Shown here: positions 1 to 7,811 of the stretch, piece by piece | Position numbering within the stretch: the first letter of the stretch is position 1 | Layout of the letters: each line of letters begins with the position of its first letter | From: Nocardioides sp. JQ2195 | GTDB lineage: Bacteria; Actinomycetota; Actinomycetes; Propionibacteriales; Nocardioidaceae | Direction of reading: 5' to 3' | NCBI RefSeq assembly: GCF_012272695.1 | Contig: NZ_CP050902.1 | Location: forward strand, 4,012,653-4,076,652 | DNA length: 64,000 bases | The notes under the pieces: model-generated | Told to the model about the DNA's origin: nothing | Database searches by the model: none | The model's input: the letters and a program-made list of their open reading frames with translations, nothing else | Translations under genes and position numbers: made by a program

Positions 1-864
1 CCCGTAGGGATCCATCAGTGCGATGTAGACGCCGCTGACCAGGTTGTTGAAGGTCGAGAACAGGATCAGGGCGACCAGGCCGGGCACCTGCCGGATCGCG
101 ATGACGGCGCCGCGTACGTCGAAGCGCGAGGCACCCTCCTCCACATCGGGGCGGAGCTCGGGGATGGCGATCGGCACGAGGTGCGCCAGGCTGACGGCGG
201 TCAACGTGATGGCGACGGCAAGGGTCCACCCCATGCCGAGGATGCCGACGGACAGCCCGCTGAAGACGCTGGTGACCATGAAGGCGATCCCCTGCACGGT
301 GCCGACCATGCCGTTGGCCTTGTCGCGATCACCCTCGGGCACCAACAGCGTCACCGTGGTCGACAACGCGATGTTGCGCAGGCTCTCGACGACCCCGCCG
401 ACCAGGACCACGGTCACGAACAGCCAGAACCACGGGCCACTCCAGTCGATCAGCCGGTCCTCACCGACGGACAGCCAGAGGCCACCGGCGAGCAGGTAGG
501 TCACCAGGGTGACCAGCGAGGACGCCGCCATCACCTGCTTCTTGCGGTGGCGGTCGACCAACGTGCCGAAGAGCACGCCGAAGCCCGCGCTCAGCAGCAT
601 GAAGGCGCCGCCGATGATCGCGGTGGCCATCACCGAGCGCGTCTCGAGATAGGCCCAGAAGGTGAGGGCGAACCACAGGTAGCTCGAGGTCACGTTGGCG
701 ACGAGCGTGTTGGCCAGCACCGCGCGGAAGGCCGCCACAGTGGCGGGACCACGCTCCACACCGGGCGGCAGGTGCACCTCGACCTGCGGGGCCGCCGGAT
801 CGGCGGGAACGTCATCGATCGGCACGGGTGCGCTCTCCGGGGGTGGGGGCGTGGATGTGGTCAT
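1..864 (-). CDS. MFS transporter, 3' end cut by window edge
   Basis: Inner-membrane exporter of the major facilitator superfamily; 288 N-terminal residues are visible and the rest lies beyond the left edge. A proline-rich hydrophilic leader of about 30 residues precedes regularly spaced hydrophobic helices. The loop after helix 2 reads GVLFGTLVDRHRKK, which fits MFS motif A (G-x-L-x-D-R-x-x-R/K). The layout resembles the EntS/DHA3 drug and siderophore exporters, but the substrate cannot be read from sequence. The ATG at 862-864 is the first good start. The gene is divergent from arr, leaving about 100 bp for two promoters. Confidence 0.85.
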   Translation of the reverse strand, partial: MTTSTPPPPESAPVPIDDVPADPAAPQVEVHLPPGVERGPATVAAFRAVLANTLVANVTSSYLWFALTFWAYLETRSVMATAIIGGAFMLLSAGFGVLFGTLVDRHRKKQVMAASSLVTLVTYLLAGGLWLSVGEDRLIDWSGPWFWLFVTVVLVGGVVESLRNIALSTTVTLLVPEGDRDKANGMVGTVQGIAFMVTSVFSGLSVGILGMGWTLAVAITLTAVSLAHLVPIAIPELRPDVEEGASRFDVRGAVIAIRQVPGLVALILFSTFNNLVSGVYIALMDPYG

Positions 865-952
865 GCAGGGGCTGACCATCGGTCTCGACAGGAATCATCG
901 TCCACCGCACCACGTGCCGACGTTGCGCAGGTGGTCACCCGTCGGCGAGGAC

Positions 953-958
953 TAGGCT
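953..958 (+). promoter_or_regulatory. -10 box of arr, leaderless type
   Basis: TAGGCT fits the actinobacterial -10 pattern TANNNT. Only 6 nt separate it from the GTG of arr, so transcription should begin at or next to the start codon. No Shine-Dalgarno sequence is present. Confidence 0.5.
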
Positions 959-964
959 GGAGCA

Positions 965-1375
965 GTGAGTGATGTCCTGGACCGAGGCCCGTTCTTCCAC
1001 GGCACGAAGGCAGACCTGCAGGCGGGCGACCTGCTCACCGCGGGGTTCCGGTCGAACTACCGACCCGACGTGGTGATGAACCACATCTACTTCACCGCAC
1101 TGGTCGCCGGCGCCGGGCTGGCCGCGGAGCTCGCGCAGGGCGACGGCGAGCCGCGGGTCTACGCCGTGGAGCCGACCGGGGAGTTCGACAACGACCCCAA
1201 CGTGACCGACAAGAAGTTCCCCGGCAACCCGACCCGGTCCTACCGCAGCGGCGAGCCGCTGCGGATCCTCCGCGAGGTCATCGACTGGCCCCGGCTGACA
1301 CCCGAGGAGCTCCGGGGATGGCGCGAACGGCTGGCGCTGCTGGCCACCGAGGAACGCGGCGAGATCATCAACTGA
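965..1375 (+). CDS. arr: NAD+-dependent rifampin ADP-ribosyltransferase Arr
   Basis: Transfers ADP-ribose from NAD+ to the C23 hydroxyl of rifamycins and so inactivates them in the cytoplasm. The 136 residues match the family length. Family signatures are visible in order: FFHGTKADL near the start, then GFRSNYRPDVVMNHIYFTA, then RVYAVEPTGEFDNDPNVTDK and GNPTRSYRSGEPLRI. The start is GTG, supported by a -10 box 6 nt upstream. The neighbours also look drug-related: SMR pumps, MFS exporters and a rifampin-phosphotransferase-like pair lie within 7 kb, although not in one operon. Identity is nearly certain; rifampin resistance of the host is inferred. Confidence 0.95.
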   Translation: MSDVLDRGPFFHGTKADLQAGDLLTAGFRSNYRPDVVMNHIYFTALVAGAGLAAELAQGDGEPRVYAVEPTGEFDNDPNVTDKKFPGNPTRSYRSGEPLRILREVIDWPRLTPEELRGWRERLALLATEERGEIIN

Positions 1376-1486
1376 GGCGGCCACGCGCCACGGTGAGCGA
1401 GCCCCACAACACCGCACCAGTCGAGATCTCCTTCCACAGATTCCGCCTGGCGTACGTCGACCAGGCCGGCCCGGTGTCTGCCTCTC

Positions 1487-2437
1487 TCAGGCCTGGAGCT
1501 TCTTCACGGTTCGGGTGACGTGCTCGCCCTCCTTGTGGAGGAACACGATCTCGCCGTACTCCAGGCGCAACCAGTCCTCGTCGCTGTCGGTGAGTGGCTC
1601 GGAGGCGAATACGGCCGCCGAGGCCTCCTCCTCCGTGCAGCTCTCGAAGTCGTACGTCGTCTCGTCGTGCTGGAAGTCGCGGCCCAGCAGCAGGTACATC
1701 GGCTCCAGGAGCATGGACAAGGAGAAGTCGTCCGTGCCCGGGCCTGACTTGCGCAGCTCCCGCCAGTCGCCGGCCGGATCGAGCTCGCCCCGGAGTCCGA
1801 GGCCCCAGTTGACCCCGATGATCCGATCGGGCGAGACCAGGGCCATCTTGAGCTTGGTGAGACCGGGCAGCCCCAGGACCTCCATCGCCTGAGCCACCAA
1901 CCGGAGCAGCTCCTCGATCGCCCGCTGGGTGTCCTCATCGCTGTCCCCCTCGAGCAGGGAGAGCAGGAGCACGTAGAGGAACTCCGTGTCCGTCGTGCCC
2001 AGCATCTGCTTGAGGTAGTCGTCCTTGCAGTGCTGCAACAGCTCTCTCTGCAGCAGCTGCCAGCCGGGGAGATAACCGTTCTGGGCAACGATCCAGGGAG
2101 CACCCTCGAAGGAGAAGGGATGGCAGTTCTCGTCGATCAGGACGGCCTTCGAGTCGTAGGCGGCCGCGCGCACGTGCGCCAGCATCGTGCTGACCTGGAG
2201 ACTGGGGATGATGCGGCTGGCGTTGTCGTCGTGGAACGCAGCCATCGGGCGGCGGTAGATGAAGGGCTCCTCCGGCTTGAGCAGGCTCTCCCCCCACGCC
2301 CCGAATCCCCACCCCGCCAGCTGGAGCTCCGGGTGGCGCTCCGGGTCGAGGGCTTGGTTGATCAGGCTGTTCTCCGGCTTGAGCAGCAGGTTCTCCAGCG
2401 CGATCTCGGGTCCGATGTAGGCGAGAACTCGGCACAT
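1487..2437 (-). CDS. class II glutamine amidotransferase (EgtC/YafJ-like)
   Basis: Cytoplasmic Ntn-type glutamine amidotransferase of 316 residues. The start at 2437 is chosen because it gives Met-Cys-Arg: Cys2 becomes the N-terminal nucleophile after Met removal. An upstream in-frame start would bury it. A GAGGGAAG ribosome site lies just before this ATG. Further family marks are HVRAAAYDSKAV, ENCHPFSFEG and AQNGYLPGW, which form the glutamine pocket (the usual HNG is QNG here). EgtC hydrolyses the gamma-glutamyl amide in ergothioneine synthesis, but no other egt genes are nearby, so the substrate stays open. Confidence 0.85.
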   Translation of the reverse strand: MCRVLAYIGPEIALENLLLKPENSLINQALDPERHPELQLAGWGFGAWGESLLKPEEPFIYRRPMAAFHDDNASRIIPSLQVSTMLAHVRAAAYDSKAVLIDENCHPFSFEGAPWIVAQNGYLPGWQLLQRELLQHCKDDYLKQMLGTTDTEFLYVLLLSLLEGDSDEDTQRAIEELLRLVAQAMEVLGLPGLTKLKMALVSPDRIIGVNWGLGLRGELDPAGDWRELRKSGPGTDDFSLSMLLEPMYLLLGRDFQHDETTYDFESCTEEEASAAVFASEPLTDSDEDWLRLEYGEIVFLHKEGEHVTRTVKKLQA

Positions 2438-2504
2438 GCGTCTTCCCTCACTGACGGTGGTCGGGGTGTCGCCCAGCGTAGGACCACGGGCCGTGTCGCT
2501 CACC

Positions 2505-2520
2505 TACCAACTGGTAAAGT
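2505..2520 (+). promoter_or_regulatory. palindromic operator over the -10 box of the TetR-SMR operon
   Basis: TACCAACTGGTA (2505-2516) is a perfect 5-bp inverted repeat with a 2-bp centre. It overlaps the putative -10 box TAAAGT (2515-2520), which ends 7 nt before the GTG of the tetR-like gene. The position is that of a self-regulating TetR operator and implies a leaderless transcript. Confidence 0.6.
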
Positions 2521-2527
2521 AACGACC

Positions 2528-3079
2528 GTGACCGTGCGTCCCGCCAACCGCCCGTCCCAGCGGCCCCAGGTGCTCCACGCCGCGCTCCACGTGCTCCGCA
2601 ACGGTGACAACCTGTCCCTGGACGCCGTCGCCCGCGCCGCCGGGCTGACCAAGCCCGGGCTGCTCTACCACTTCCCGGACAAGGCCGCGCTGCTGACGGC
2701 CGTCCTGCAGCACGTGCTCGACGGCTACGAGGAGTCACTCGTCAGGCTGCTCCCCCGGGCCGACCCTTCGCCACGGGAGAGGATGAACGCCTACCTGACC
2801 TGGGCCCTGACCACGCCCCATGACGCAGCCGACCTGGTGATGTTCTCCGACCCCAGGCTCGCCGACGAGATGAACGAGCTGTGGGCTGAACGCATGCGGC
2901 ACTGGGTGGAGCCTCCCGGCGACCTTCCGGAGGCAGACCGCGCGCGCCTCAACGCGGTGCGACTCCTGGCGGAGGGGTGCTGGTTCGCTGACGCCAGCAA
3001 CACCCTTCCACTCTCCCCGACCGACCGCGCCGCGGTCCTCGAGCTCGCCCGCACGCTGCTCCGTGGAGATGGTTCATGA
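2528..3079 (+). CDS. TetR/AcrR family repressor of the SMR pump operon
   Basis: 183-residue one-component regulator. The N-terminal helix-turn-helix reads LSLDAVARAAGLTKPGLLYHFPDKAALLTAVL, cut here into LSLDAVARAAGLTK and GLLYHFPDK, the canonical TetR recognition region at about residues 28-60. The rest is the helical ligand domain. The GTG start at 2528 is fixed by the -10 box and operator immediately upstream. The stop overlaps the next start (ATGA), so it is co-transcribed with two SMR genes. It probably senses a cationic or aromatic drug exported by them, as QacR-like regulators do; the ligand is unknown. Confidence 0.88.
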   Translation: MTVRPANRPSQRPQVLHAALHVLRNGDNLSLDAVARAAGLTKPGLLYHFPDKAALLTAVLQHVLDGYEESLVRLLPRADPSPRERMNAYLTWALTTPHDAADLVMFSDPRLADEMNELWAERMRHWVEPPGDLPEADRARLNAVRLLAEGCWFADASNTLPLSPTDRAAVLELARTLLRGDGS

Positions 3080-3423
3080 ACAGGTGGCTGCTCCTCGCCG
3101 GGGCTGTCACCAGCGAAGTCTCCGCGTCCCTGGCCCTGAAGGGCGCCCTCGACCAGCGCTGGTTCTACGCCGTCGTCGTTGCGGGCTACCTCAGCGCCTT
3201 CGCGCTGCTGGCCGCCGTGCTCAAGAGGGGCATGGGGCTGGGTGTCGCCTACGGGATCTGGGCCGCCGCCGGTGTGGCCAGCACGGCGCTCCTGTCGGCT
3301 CTCATCTTCGACGAGCCGCTGACCCCGGTGATGCTGATCGGGCTGGGCGTGATCATCGCCGGGGTGCTGCTGGTCGAGATCGGCTCGCAGCACGCCACCC
3401 GGCAGCTCGGGTCGAGCGCCTGA
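3076..3423 (+). CDS. SMR family multidrug efflux subunit, first of pair
   Basis: Small multidrug resistance protein of 115 residues with four predicted membrane helices. Glu14 in helix 1 (VTSEVSASLALK) is the essential proton- and drug-binding carboxylate of EmrE-type pumps. Helix 3 carries the conserved GVAYGIWAAAGV. It overlaps the regulator upstream by ATGA and the second SMR gene downstream by TGATG, so the three are translationally coupled. Paired SMR proteins usually form hetero-oligomers with opposite topology (EbrAB, YkkCD). Compounds and guanidinium-type substrates are both possible. Confidence 0.9.
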   Translation: MNRWLLLAGAVTSEVSASLALKGALDQRWFYAVVVAGYLSAFALLAAVLKRGMGLGVAYGIWAAAGVASTALLSALIFDEPLTPVMLIGLGVIIAGVLLVEIGSQHATRQLGSSA

Positions 3424-3740
3424 TGCAGTGGGTCGCGCTGGTCCTCGCCATCGCCTGCGAAGTGGCGGCCACGATGTCGCTGCGGGTGGCCGCCACCGGT
3501 CGGCCGACGTGGTACGTCGGTGTCTCCGCGGGCTACGTCGCAGCGTTCGTCGCGCTGTCCGTCGCCCTGGCCGAGGGCTTGGCCCTCGGTGTCGCCTACG
3601 GCATCTGGGCTGCGACGGGAGTCGCCGCCACCGCCGTGCTGTCCAGGCTCGTGTTCGACGAACCCTTCACCCGGTTGATGGCACTGGGCGTCGCACTCAT
3701 CGTCGGCGGAGTCCTGCTCGTCGAGCTCGGCGCCCGCTGA
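3423..3740 (+). CDS. SMR family multidrug efflux subunit, second of pair
   Basis: 105-residue paralogue of the preceding protein with four membrane helices and the key glutamate at position 13 (AIACEVAATMSLR). The GVAYGIWAATGVAA motif in helix 3 is kept. The ATG overlaps the stop of the first SMR gene. Together the two probably make the antiparallel heterodimer expected when SMR genes come in pairs. The last 44 bp overlap the 3' end of the convergent MFS gene, so the two transcripts run into each other. Confidence 0.9.
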   Translation: MQWVALVLAIACEVAATMSLRVAATGRPTWYVGVSAGYVAAFVALSVALAEGLALGVAYGIWAATGVAATAVLSRLVFDEPFTRLMALGVALIVGGVLLVELGAR

Positions 3741-5100
3741 CCACGTCCTCCCCCTGGCCCAGGGCCCGGTCCGCACCCGGCAGGAACGGGATGCACAGGA
3801 GCCCGCCCACCAGCACCCCCACGAAGATCGCCAGGAGCGTGTGGTGTTGTGCCAGCACTGCGGAGTGCGCGCCGCTCGTGTCGAGCACCCGGGCCAGCAC
3901 CGCCACGCCGACGATGCCACCCAGGTAGCGAATGGTCGACCCGATCCCGGCCGCCATGCCGCTCTGCTCCCGGGAGACGGACGCGAGGGCGGCAGTCTGC
4001 GACGCGGGGTTCGCCAGTCCGAGACCGACACCCAGGAGCGCGAGTGGGAGGCGGACCTCGTCGGGTGCATCGAGTGATCCCACCAGCAGGAGCCCGGTTC
4101 CCACCAAGCAGACGAGCAGGCCCACGAGGGCCACCAACCGGGCGCCGACGCGATCGACCAGGCGCCCGGCCAGCATCGAGGTGGCGACCATCGCCAGCAT
4201 CATGAAGACCAACAACCTGCCGGTGTGCTGGGCATCGAGGTCGAAGACCGTCTCGAGGACCAGCGGGATCTCGAAGAGCAGTGCGTACATGACCAGGTTG
4301 AGCAGGGCGATCAGGAGCGTGCCGGCCGTGAAGGAGGCGCCGCGGAAGAGCTCGAACGCCACCACCGGGTCGCGTGTCCGCCGTTCCCACACCACGAACG
4401 GGAGCCACAGCACGACGCTGAGGACCAGGAGCGTGGCCGATGTGGAACTCGTGGCCTCGACGGCCAGGACCCCGGTCGCGACCGCCGCCGTCAGCAGCAC
4501 GGACCCGAGCCAGTCGAAGCCGGTGCTGCTCGTCGACCTCGAGCCGTGGGGAGCTCCGACGGCGAGCACGGCGGAGAGGGCGAGCACCGGGAGGTTGGCC
4601 AGGAAGATCGACTCCCAACCGAAGAACCGGACCAGCTCACCACCGACGATCGGGCCGATGCCCGCCGCCAGCGACATCACCGCACCGAACATCCCGAAGG
4701 CCCTGCCGCGCCTGTCCGGGGGGAGTGCGATCCGGATCAGGGCGACTGCTGCCGGCACGACCAGCGCGCCCCCCACGGCCATCAGCACCCGTGAGACGGA
4801 GAGCAGCACCAGGGTTGGCGCGAGGAAGCCGAGCAGGGCTCCGACGCCGAGCACCACCTGGCCGAGGGTGAGCACCCGCCACTGCCCGAGCCGGTCACCG
4901 AGCTTTCCGCCGGGGCTCTGCAGGGCGATCGCCGCGACCAGGTACGTCGTGACCAGCGCTTGGGTGACCGTGGTCGGGTCGTGGTCCAGCTCCGCCGAGA
5001 CGTCCGGGACGGCCACCGCGATCATGGTGGAGTTGAGCGGCATCAGGGACGCCGCCAGGCAGGCAGCGACGAGTCCGCGGGAGGTGCTCCGGTCAGCCAC
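3697..5100 (-). CDS. MFS drug exporter (DHA2/14-TMS type)
   Basis: 467-residue inner-membrane transporter. Early residues show SLMPLNSTMIAVAVPDVSAEL, typical of the first helix of DHA2 exporters, followed by SPGGKLGDRLGQWRVL (motif A). RVLMAVGGALVVPAAVALI matches motif B, and GIGPIVGGELVRFFGWESIF matches motif C of antiporters. The GTG start overlaps the stop of the upstream ATP-grasp gene by 8 nt, so it is the last gene of a three-gene operon with the split phosphotransferase-like enzyme. This suggests that inactivation and export of one compound are coupled; that link is inference. Confidence 0.88.
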   Translation of the reverse strand: MADRSTSRGLVAACLAASLMPLNSTMIAVAVPDVSAELDHDPTTVTQALVTTYLVAAIALQSPGGKLGDRLGQWRVLTLGQVVLGVGALLGFLAPTLVLLSVSRVLMAVGGALVVPAAVALIRIALPPDRRGRAFGMFGAVMSLAAGIGPIVGGELVRFFGWESIFLANLPVLALSAVLAVGAPHGSRSTSSTGFDWLGSVLLTAAVATGVLAVEATSSTSATLLVLSVVLWLPFVVWERRTRDPVVAFELFRGASFTAGTLLIALLNLVMYALLFEIPLVLETVFDLDAQHTGRLLVFMMLAMVATSMLAGRLVDRVGARLVALVGLLVCLVGTGLLLVGSLDAPDEVRLPLALLGVGLGLANPASQTAALASVSREQSGMAAGIGSTIRYLGGIVGVAVLARVLDTSGAHSAVLAQHHTLLAIFVGVLVGGLLCIPFLPGADRALGQGEDVVSGRRARRAGLRRR

Positions 5101-5899
5101 CGGTGATGGCCCGGCGTTGCAGGAGGAAGAGCTTCCCTGCGCGGAACGCGAACTCGATGTCGTGCTCGGAGGAGCCGAACACGGTGTCGCAGGCCAGGGC
5201 CAGCTGGTTGAGTCCGGCCAGCTCGGGCGCGCCCAGGCAGGGCGTGGAGACCAGGTGAGCGGGCACCGCCACCTCGACCGTTCCGTGCTCGGTGCGCCGC
5301 AGCGCGACGTCCTTCTCGCCCGGCACCATCTGCTGAAGCACGCCGGATTCGTCGAGCACGTAGTGGTCGGGGGTGACCGCGCCCGAGACGACGGCTTCGC
5401 CCAGCCCCCAGCTCGCCTCGATGACGCGCTCGGCGGCACCGGTGACCGGGTTGCGCGTGAAGAGAACACCGGCGACGTCCGCGTCGACGAGCTGCTGCAC
5501 CACGACGGCCATCGGGCTGGCGTCGTCCAGTCCGAGCTGTTCCCGGTAGACGCGCGTGCTCGGATCGACACCAGAGGCGTGCACCTGCCGGACCGCCACC
5601 GCGATCGCGGCCAGGCCACAGGCACCGAGGACGGTCAGGTGGGCGCCCGCGAAGCTCGCCGCCTCCGAGTCCTCGCCGACGGCGCTCGACCTGACGGCAT
5701 GCGGCCGGTCCAGCGTGCACTCGCCTGCGAGGGTGCCGAGGAGCTCGACGTCACCGGAGGCCACCGCCTCCACCGCCTGGCACGACAGGGCGAAGCCGCC
5801 CGGCACCGGGAGTCCGGCACGCAGGGCAGCAGCGAGCTGCACCGCCTTTCCACCGAAGGCGCCCCCGTCCAACGCGTCGGAGAGGGCGACGATGCTCAC
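5093..5899 (-). CDS. PEP/pyruvate-binding (ATP-grasp) domain protein
   Basis: 268 residues that match only the N-terminal nucleotide-binding domain of PEP synthase and rifampin phosphotransferase. Signatures are GGKAVQLAAALRAGLPVPGG near the start, HAVRSSAVGEDSEAASFAG at about 67-85, DVAGVLFTRNPVTG, and the ending FRAGKLFLLQRRA. It lacks the swivelling His domain, which is carried by the gene directly upstream (overlap of 4 nt at 5896-5899). The two proteins probably act as one split dikinase. The order, His domain first and ATP-grasp second, is reversed relative to rifampin phosphotransferase. Confidence 0.8.
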   Translation of the reverse strand: MSIVALSDALDGGAFGGKAVQLAAALRAGLPVPGGFALSCQAVEAVASGDVELLGTLAGECTLDRPHAVRSSAVGEDSEAASFAGAHLTVLGACGLAAIAVAVRQVHASGVDPSTRVYREQLGLDDASPMAVVVQQLVDADVAGVLFTRNPVTGAAERVIEASWGLGEAVVSGAVTPDHYVLDESGVLQQMVPGEKDVALRRTEHGTVEVAVPAHLVSTPCLGAPELAGLNQLALACDTVFGSSEHDIEFAFRAGKLFLLQRRAITGG

Positions 5900-7572
5900 G
5901 CGAGCAACCGAACCTCACCGGTCGCGCCGTCCACCTGGACACGGGCACCGTCCGGGATCGTGCTCGTTGCGTCGCGGGTTCCGACGATGCCGGGGATGCC
6001 GTACTCGCGAGCCACGATCGCTGCGTGGCACAGCTGTCCGCCGCGGTCCGTCACGATCGCGCCGAGCAACGGCAGCACGACGTTGAAGTAGGGCGAGGTC
6101 ATCCGGGTGACGAGGACGTCACCCTGCTCGATCCGCGAGAAGTCACCGGCGTTGTCGACGAGTCGAGCCGTTCCCTCATAGCTGCCCTTGTTGACCGCGA
6201 GCCCGTGGAGGACTGTCGCGGTGTTGGGCTTGTCCGCAGGGACGAACAGGTTCGAGATCATCGTGTCCACGGCAACGGCACTTCGCCGGGCCTGCTTGGG
6301 GAGCAGGTGCACCGGCGGTGGCGGCGCGGGCATCGCTCTCAGGAACGGCGGGGCGTCGGCGATGGTGTGCGTCGTACGCCAGAGGAAGCGCTCCTCCACC
6401 TCTGCGGCCGACGGGGACGAGCCGCCGCGGAGCAGGTCGGCGACCTCGGCGGCCTCGAGGTCGACCGCGTGCTCGGCGTCGGCCAGCTTCCCGACGCCGG
6501 CGAGCCGACGGCCCGCCTCCAACAGAGCTCGACGGGCCAGCCCGGTGGCCCAGCCGTCCGAGTAGTTGCCCCGCTCGTCGCGCAACCGGTTCATCAGCTT
6601 CGCCTCTGCGTAGCGGTCATCGAAGTCCGCGAGGAACTCCGCGGGTACGGCGGCCCGCACGGCGCCCAGACCAGACTCCGACTCCGGCGCCGCCGAGGTC
6701 CCGGCGACAGCCGCGCGAAGTGCACCCAGCAACAGCTCCGGCATCTCCCCCGCCGTCCTGTCGCCCACGTCGTACCCGACGGATCGATGGCGCACCGCCT
6801 CGAGGTAGCCGGAGACCTCCTCACCCGCGGCGGCATCGGCGGCCAGCGCGGCCAGAACCTCGTCGGCGGCACCGCCACCGTGGAGGACGTCCCGGGCCCG
6901 ATCACTGGCGGTGATCGCCTTGGCCGCACGGTCGAGCTCGTCGCTGGCGAATCCCGTGGAGACCGGAGAGGTGCCTCGGAGCAGCGCCATCAGCTCGCCG
7001 GCGGGCACCCCCGACCACTCGGTCGCTCCGGCGAGGAAGTCCCCGGTCACGAAGGTCGAGGTGACGGTGTAGCGGTGGTGGAGGAGTACGGCGTCCTCCA
7101 TGTGGTCACGACATCGCAGGACGTGGTCGGCGAGCTCGTCGTCGGAGAGCGCGCCGACCTCGACGGCCTGGATCGCGCGGTGCGCGGCGATGGCCGCGGG
7201 CTTGTCCACCGTGTCCCACGTCGTCATCTCCTGACGCCAGCGCTTCTCCGCGATCGCGCGCACGTTGGCCTTGATGCGGGCCCGGATCCCGGGATGGAGG
7301 CGGCACATCAGCCACAGGATCGGCCCCGGCGGCGGCCCCATCGCCCCTTTCGGAGCAGCGAACGCGGCGGGCTGGGTGAACATGAAGCCGTTCACCACGC
7401 CCGGCTCCAGGTGGTCGAGCAGCAGACCGTAGTTCGCGGTTCCCTCCGCGAAGCCCTTGGCGAAGGCGCGGCAGAACCCGGCCTGGATGAACCTCGACAT
7501 CGGACGGGGGTAGTGGGTGGCTTCCAGCTCCCACGGTCCCTTGCCCGGAGGGTCCCACGTGATCTCGTCCAT
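5896..7572 (-). CDS. PEP-utilising mobile-domain protein, rifampin-phosphotransferase-like
   Basis: 558 residues. The N-terminus reads MDEITWDPPGKGPWELE, a signature seen in actinobacterial proteins annotated as PEP-utilising enzymes. A long helical central region follows. The C-terminus is the swivelling phosphohistidine domain TDRGGQLCHAAIVAREYG, with the catalytic His at about residue 516. The ATG at 7572 is preferred over an upstream in-frame start because AGGAG lies 6 nt before it. In rifampin phosphotransferase the central region binds the drug and His carries the beta-phosphate. Here the ATP domain is a separate downstream gene. Function as antibiotic phosphotransferase is a guess supported by context (arr, exporters). 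Confidence 0.75.
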   Translation of the reverse strand: MDEITWDPPGKGPWELEATHYPRPMSRFIQAGFCRAFAKGFAEGTANYGLLLDHLEPGVVNGFMFTQPAAFAAPKGAMGPPPGPILWLMCRLHPGIRARIKANVRAIAEKRWRQEMTTWDTVDKPAAIAAHRAIQAVEVGALSDDELADHVLRCRDHMEDAVLLHHRYTVTSTFVTGDFLAGATEWSGVPAGELMALLRGTSPVSTGFASDELDRAAKAITASDRARDVLHGGGAADEVLAALAADAAAGEEVSGYLEAVRHRSVGYDVGDRTAGEMPELLLGALRAAVAGTSAAPESESGLGAVRAAVPAEFLADFDDRYAEAKLMNRLRDERGNYSDGWATGLARRALLEAGRRLAGVGKLADAEHAVDLEAAEVADLLRGGSSPSAAEVEERFLWRTTHTIADAPPFLRAMPAPPPPVHLLPKQARRSAVAVDTMISNLFVPADKPNTATVLHGLAVNKGSYEGTARLVDNAGDFSRIEQGDVLVTRMTSPYFNVVLPLLGAIVTDRGGQLCHAAIVAREYGIPGIVGTRDATSTIPDGARVQVDGATGEVRLLA

Positions 7573-7811
7573 GTTCGCTCCTGCGGTCAACCTCACCATT
7601 GAACGTCCGAGCGCGCCGATCCGACAGGGAGGTGACCGGATCTACCTCAATTGGTGTAGGCCGTCGCTCGGGCGCGTTCCTCGAGCGCATCCGTTGCTGC
7701 CGTTCCCGTGCGCCGAAGCGCATCAGTCAGGCCGTTACCTCGAGGAGTCGTGGGTCCACCTGAGCACCCTCGCCCACCCCGGCCTCTGGGGGCCGGTGGG
7801 GTGGAGCCTCC

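Noticed and set aside
5093..7572. Naming the pair rifampin phosphotransferase outright
   Set aside because: Domains fit, but drug-binding residues cannot be verified and split PEP-synthase-like pairs act on other substrates too. Kept as a hypothesis.
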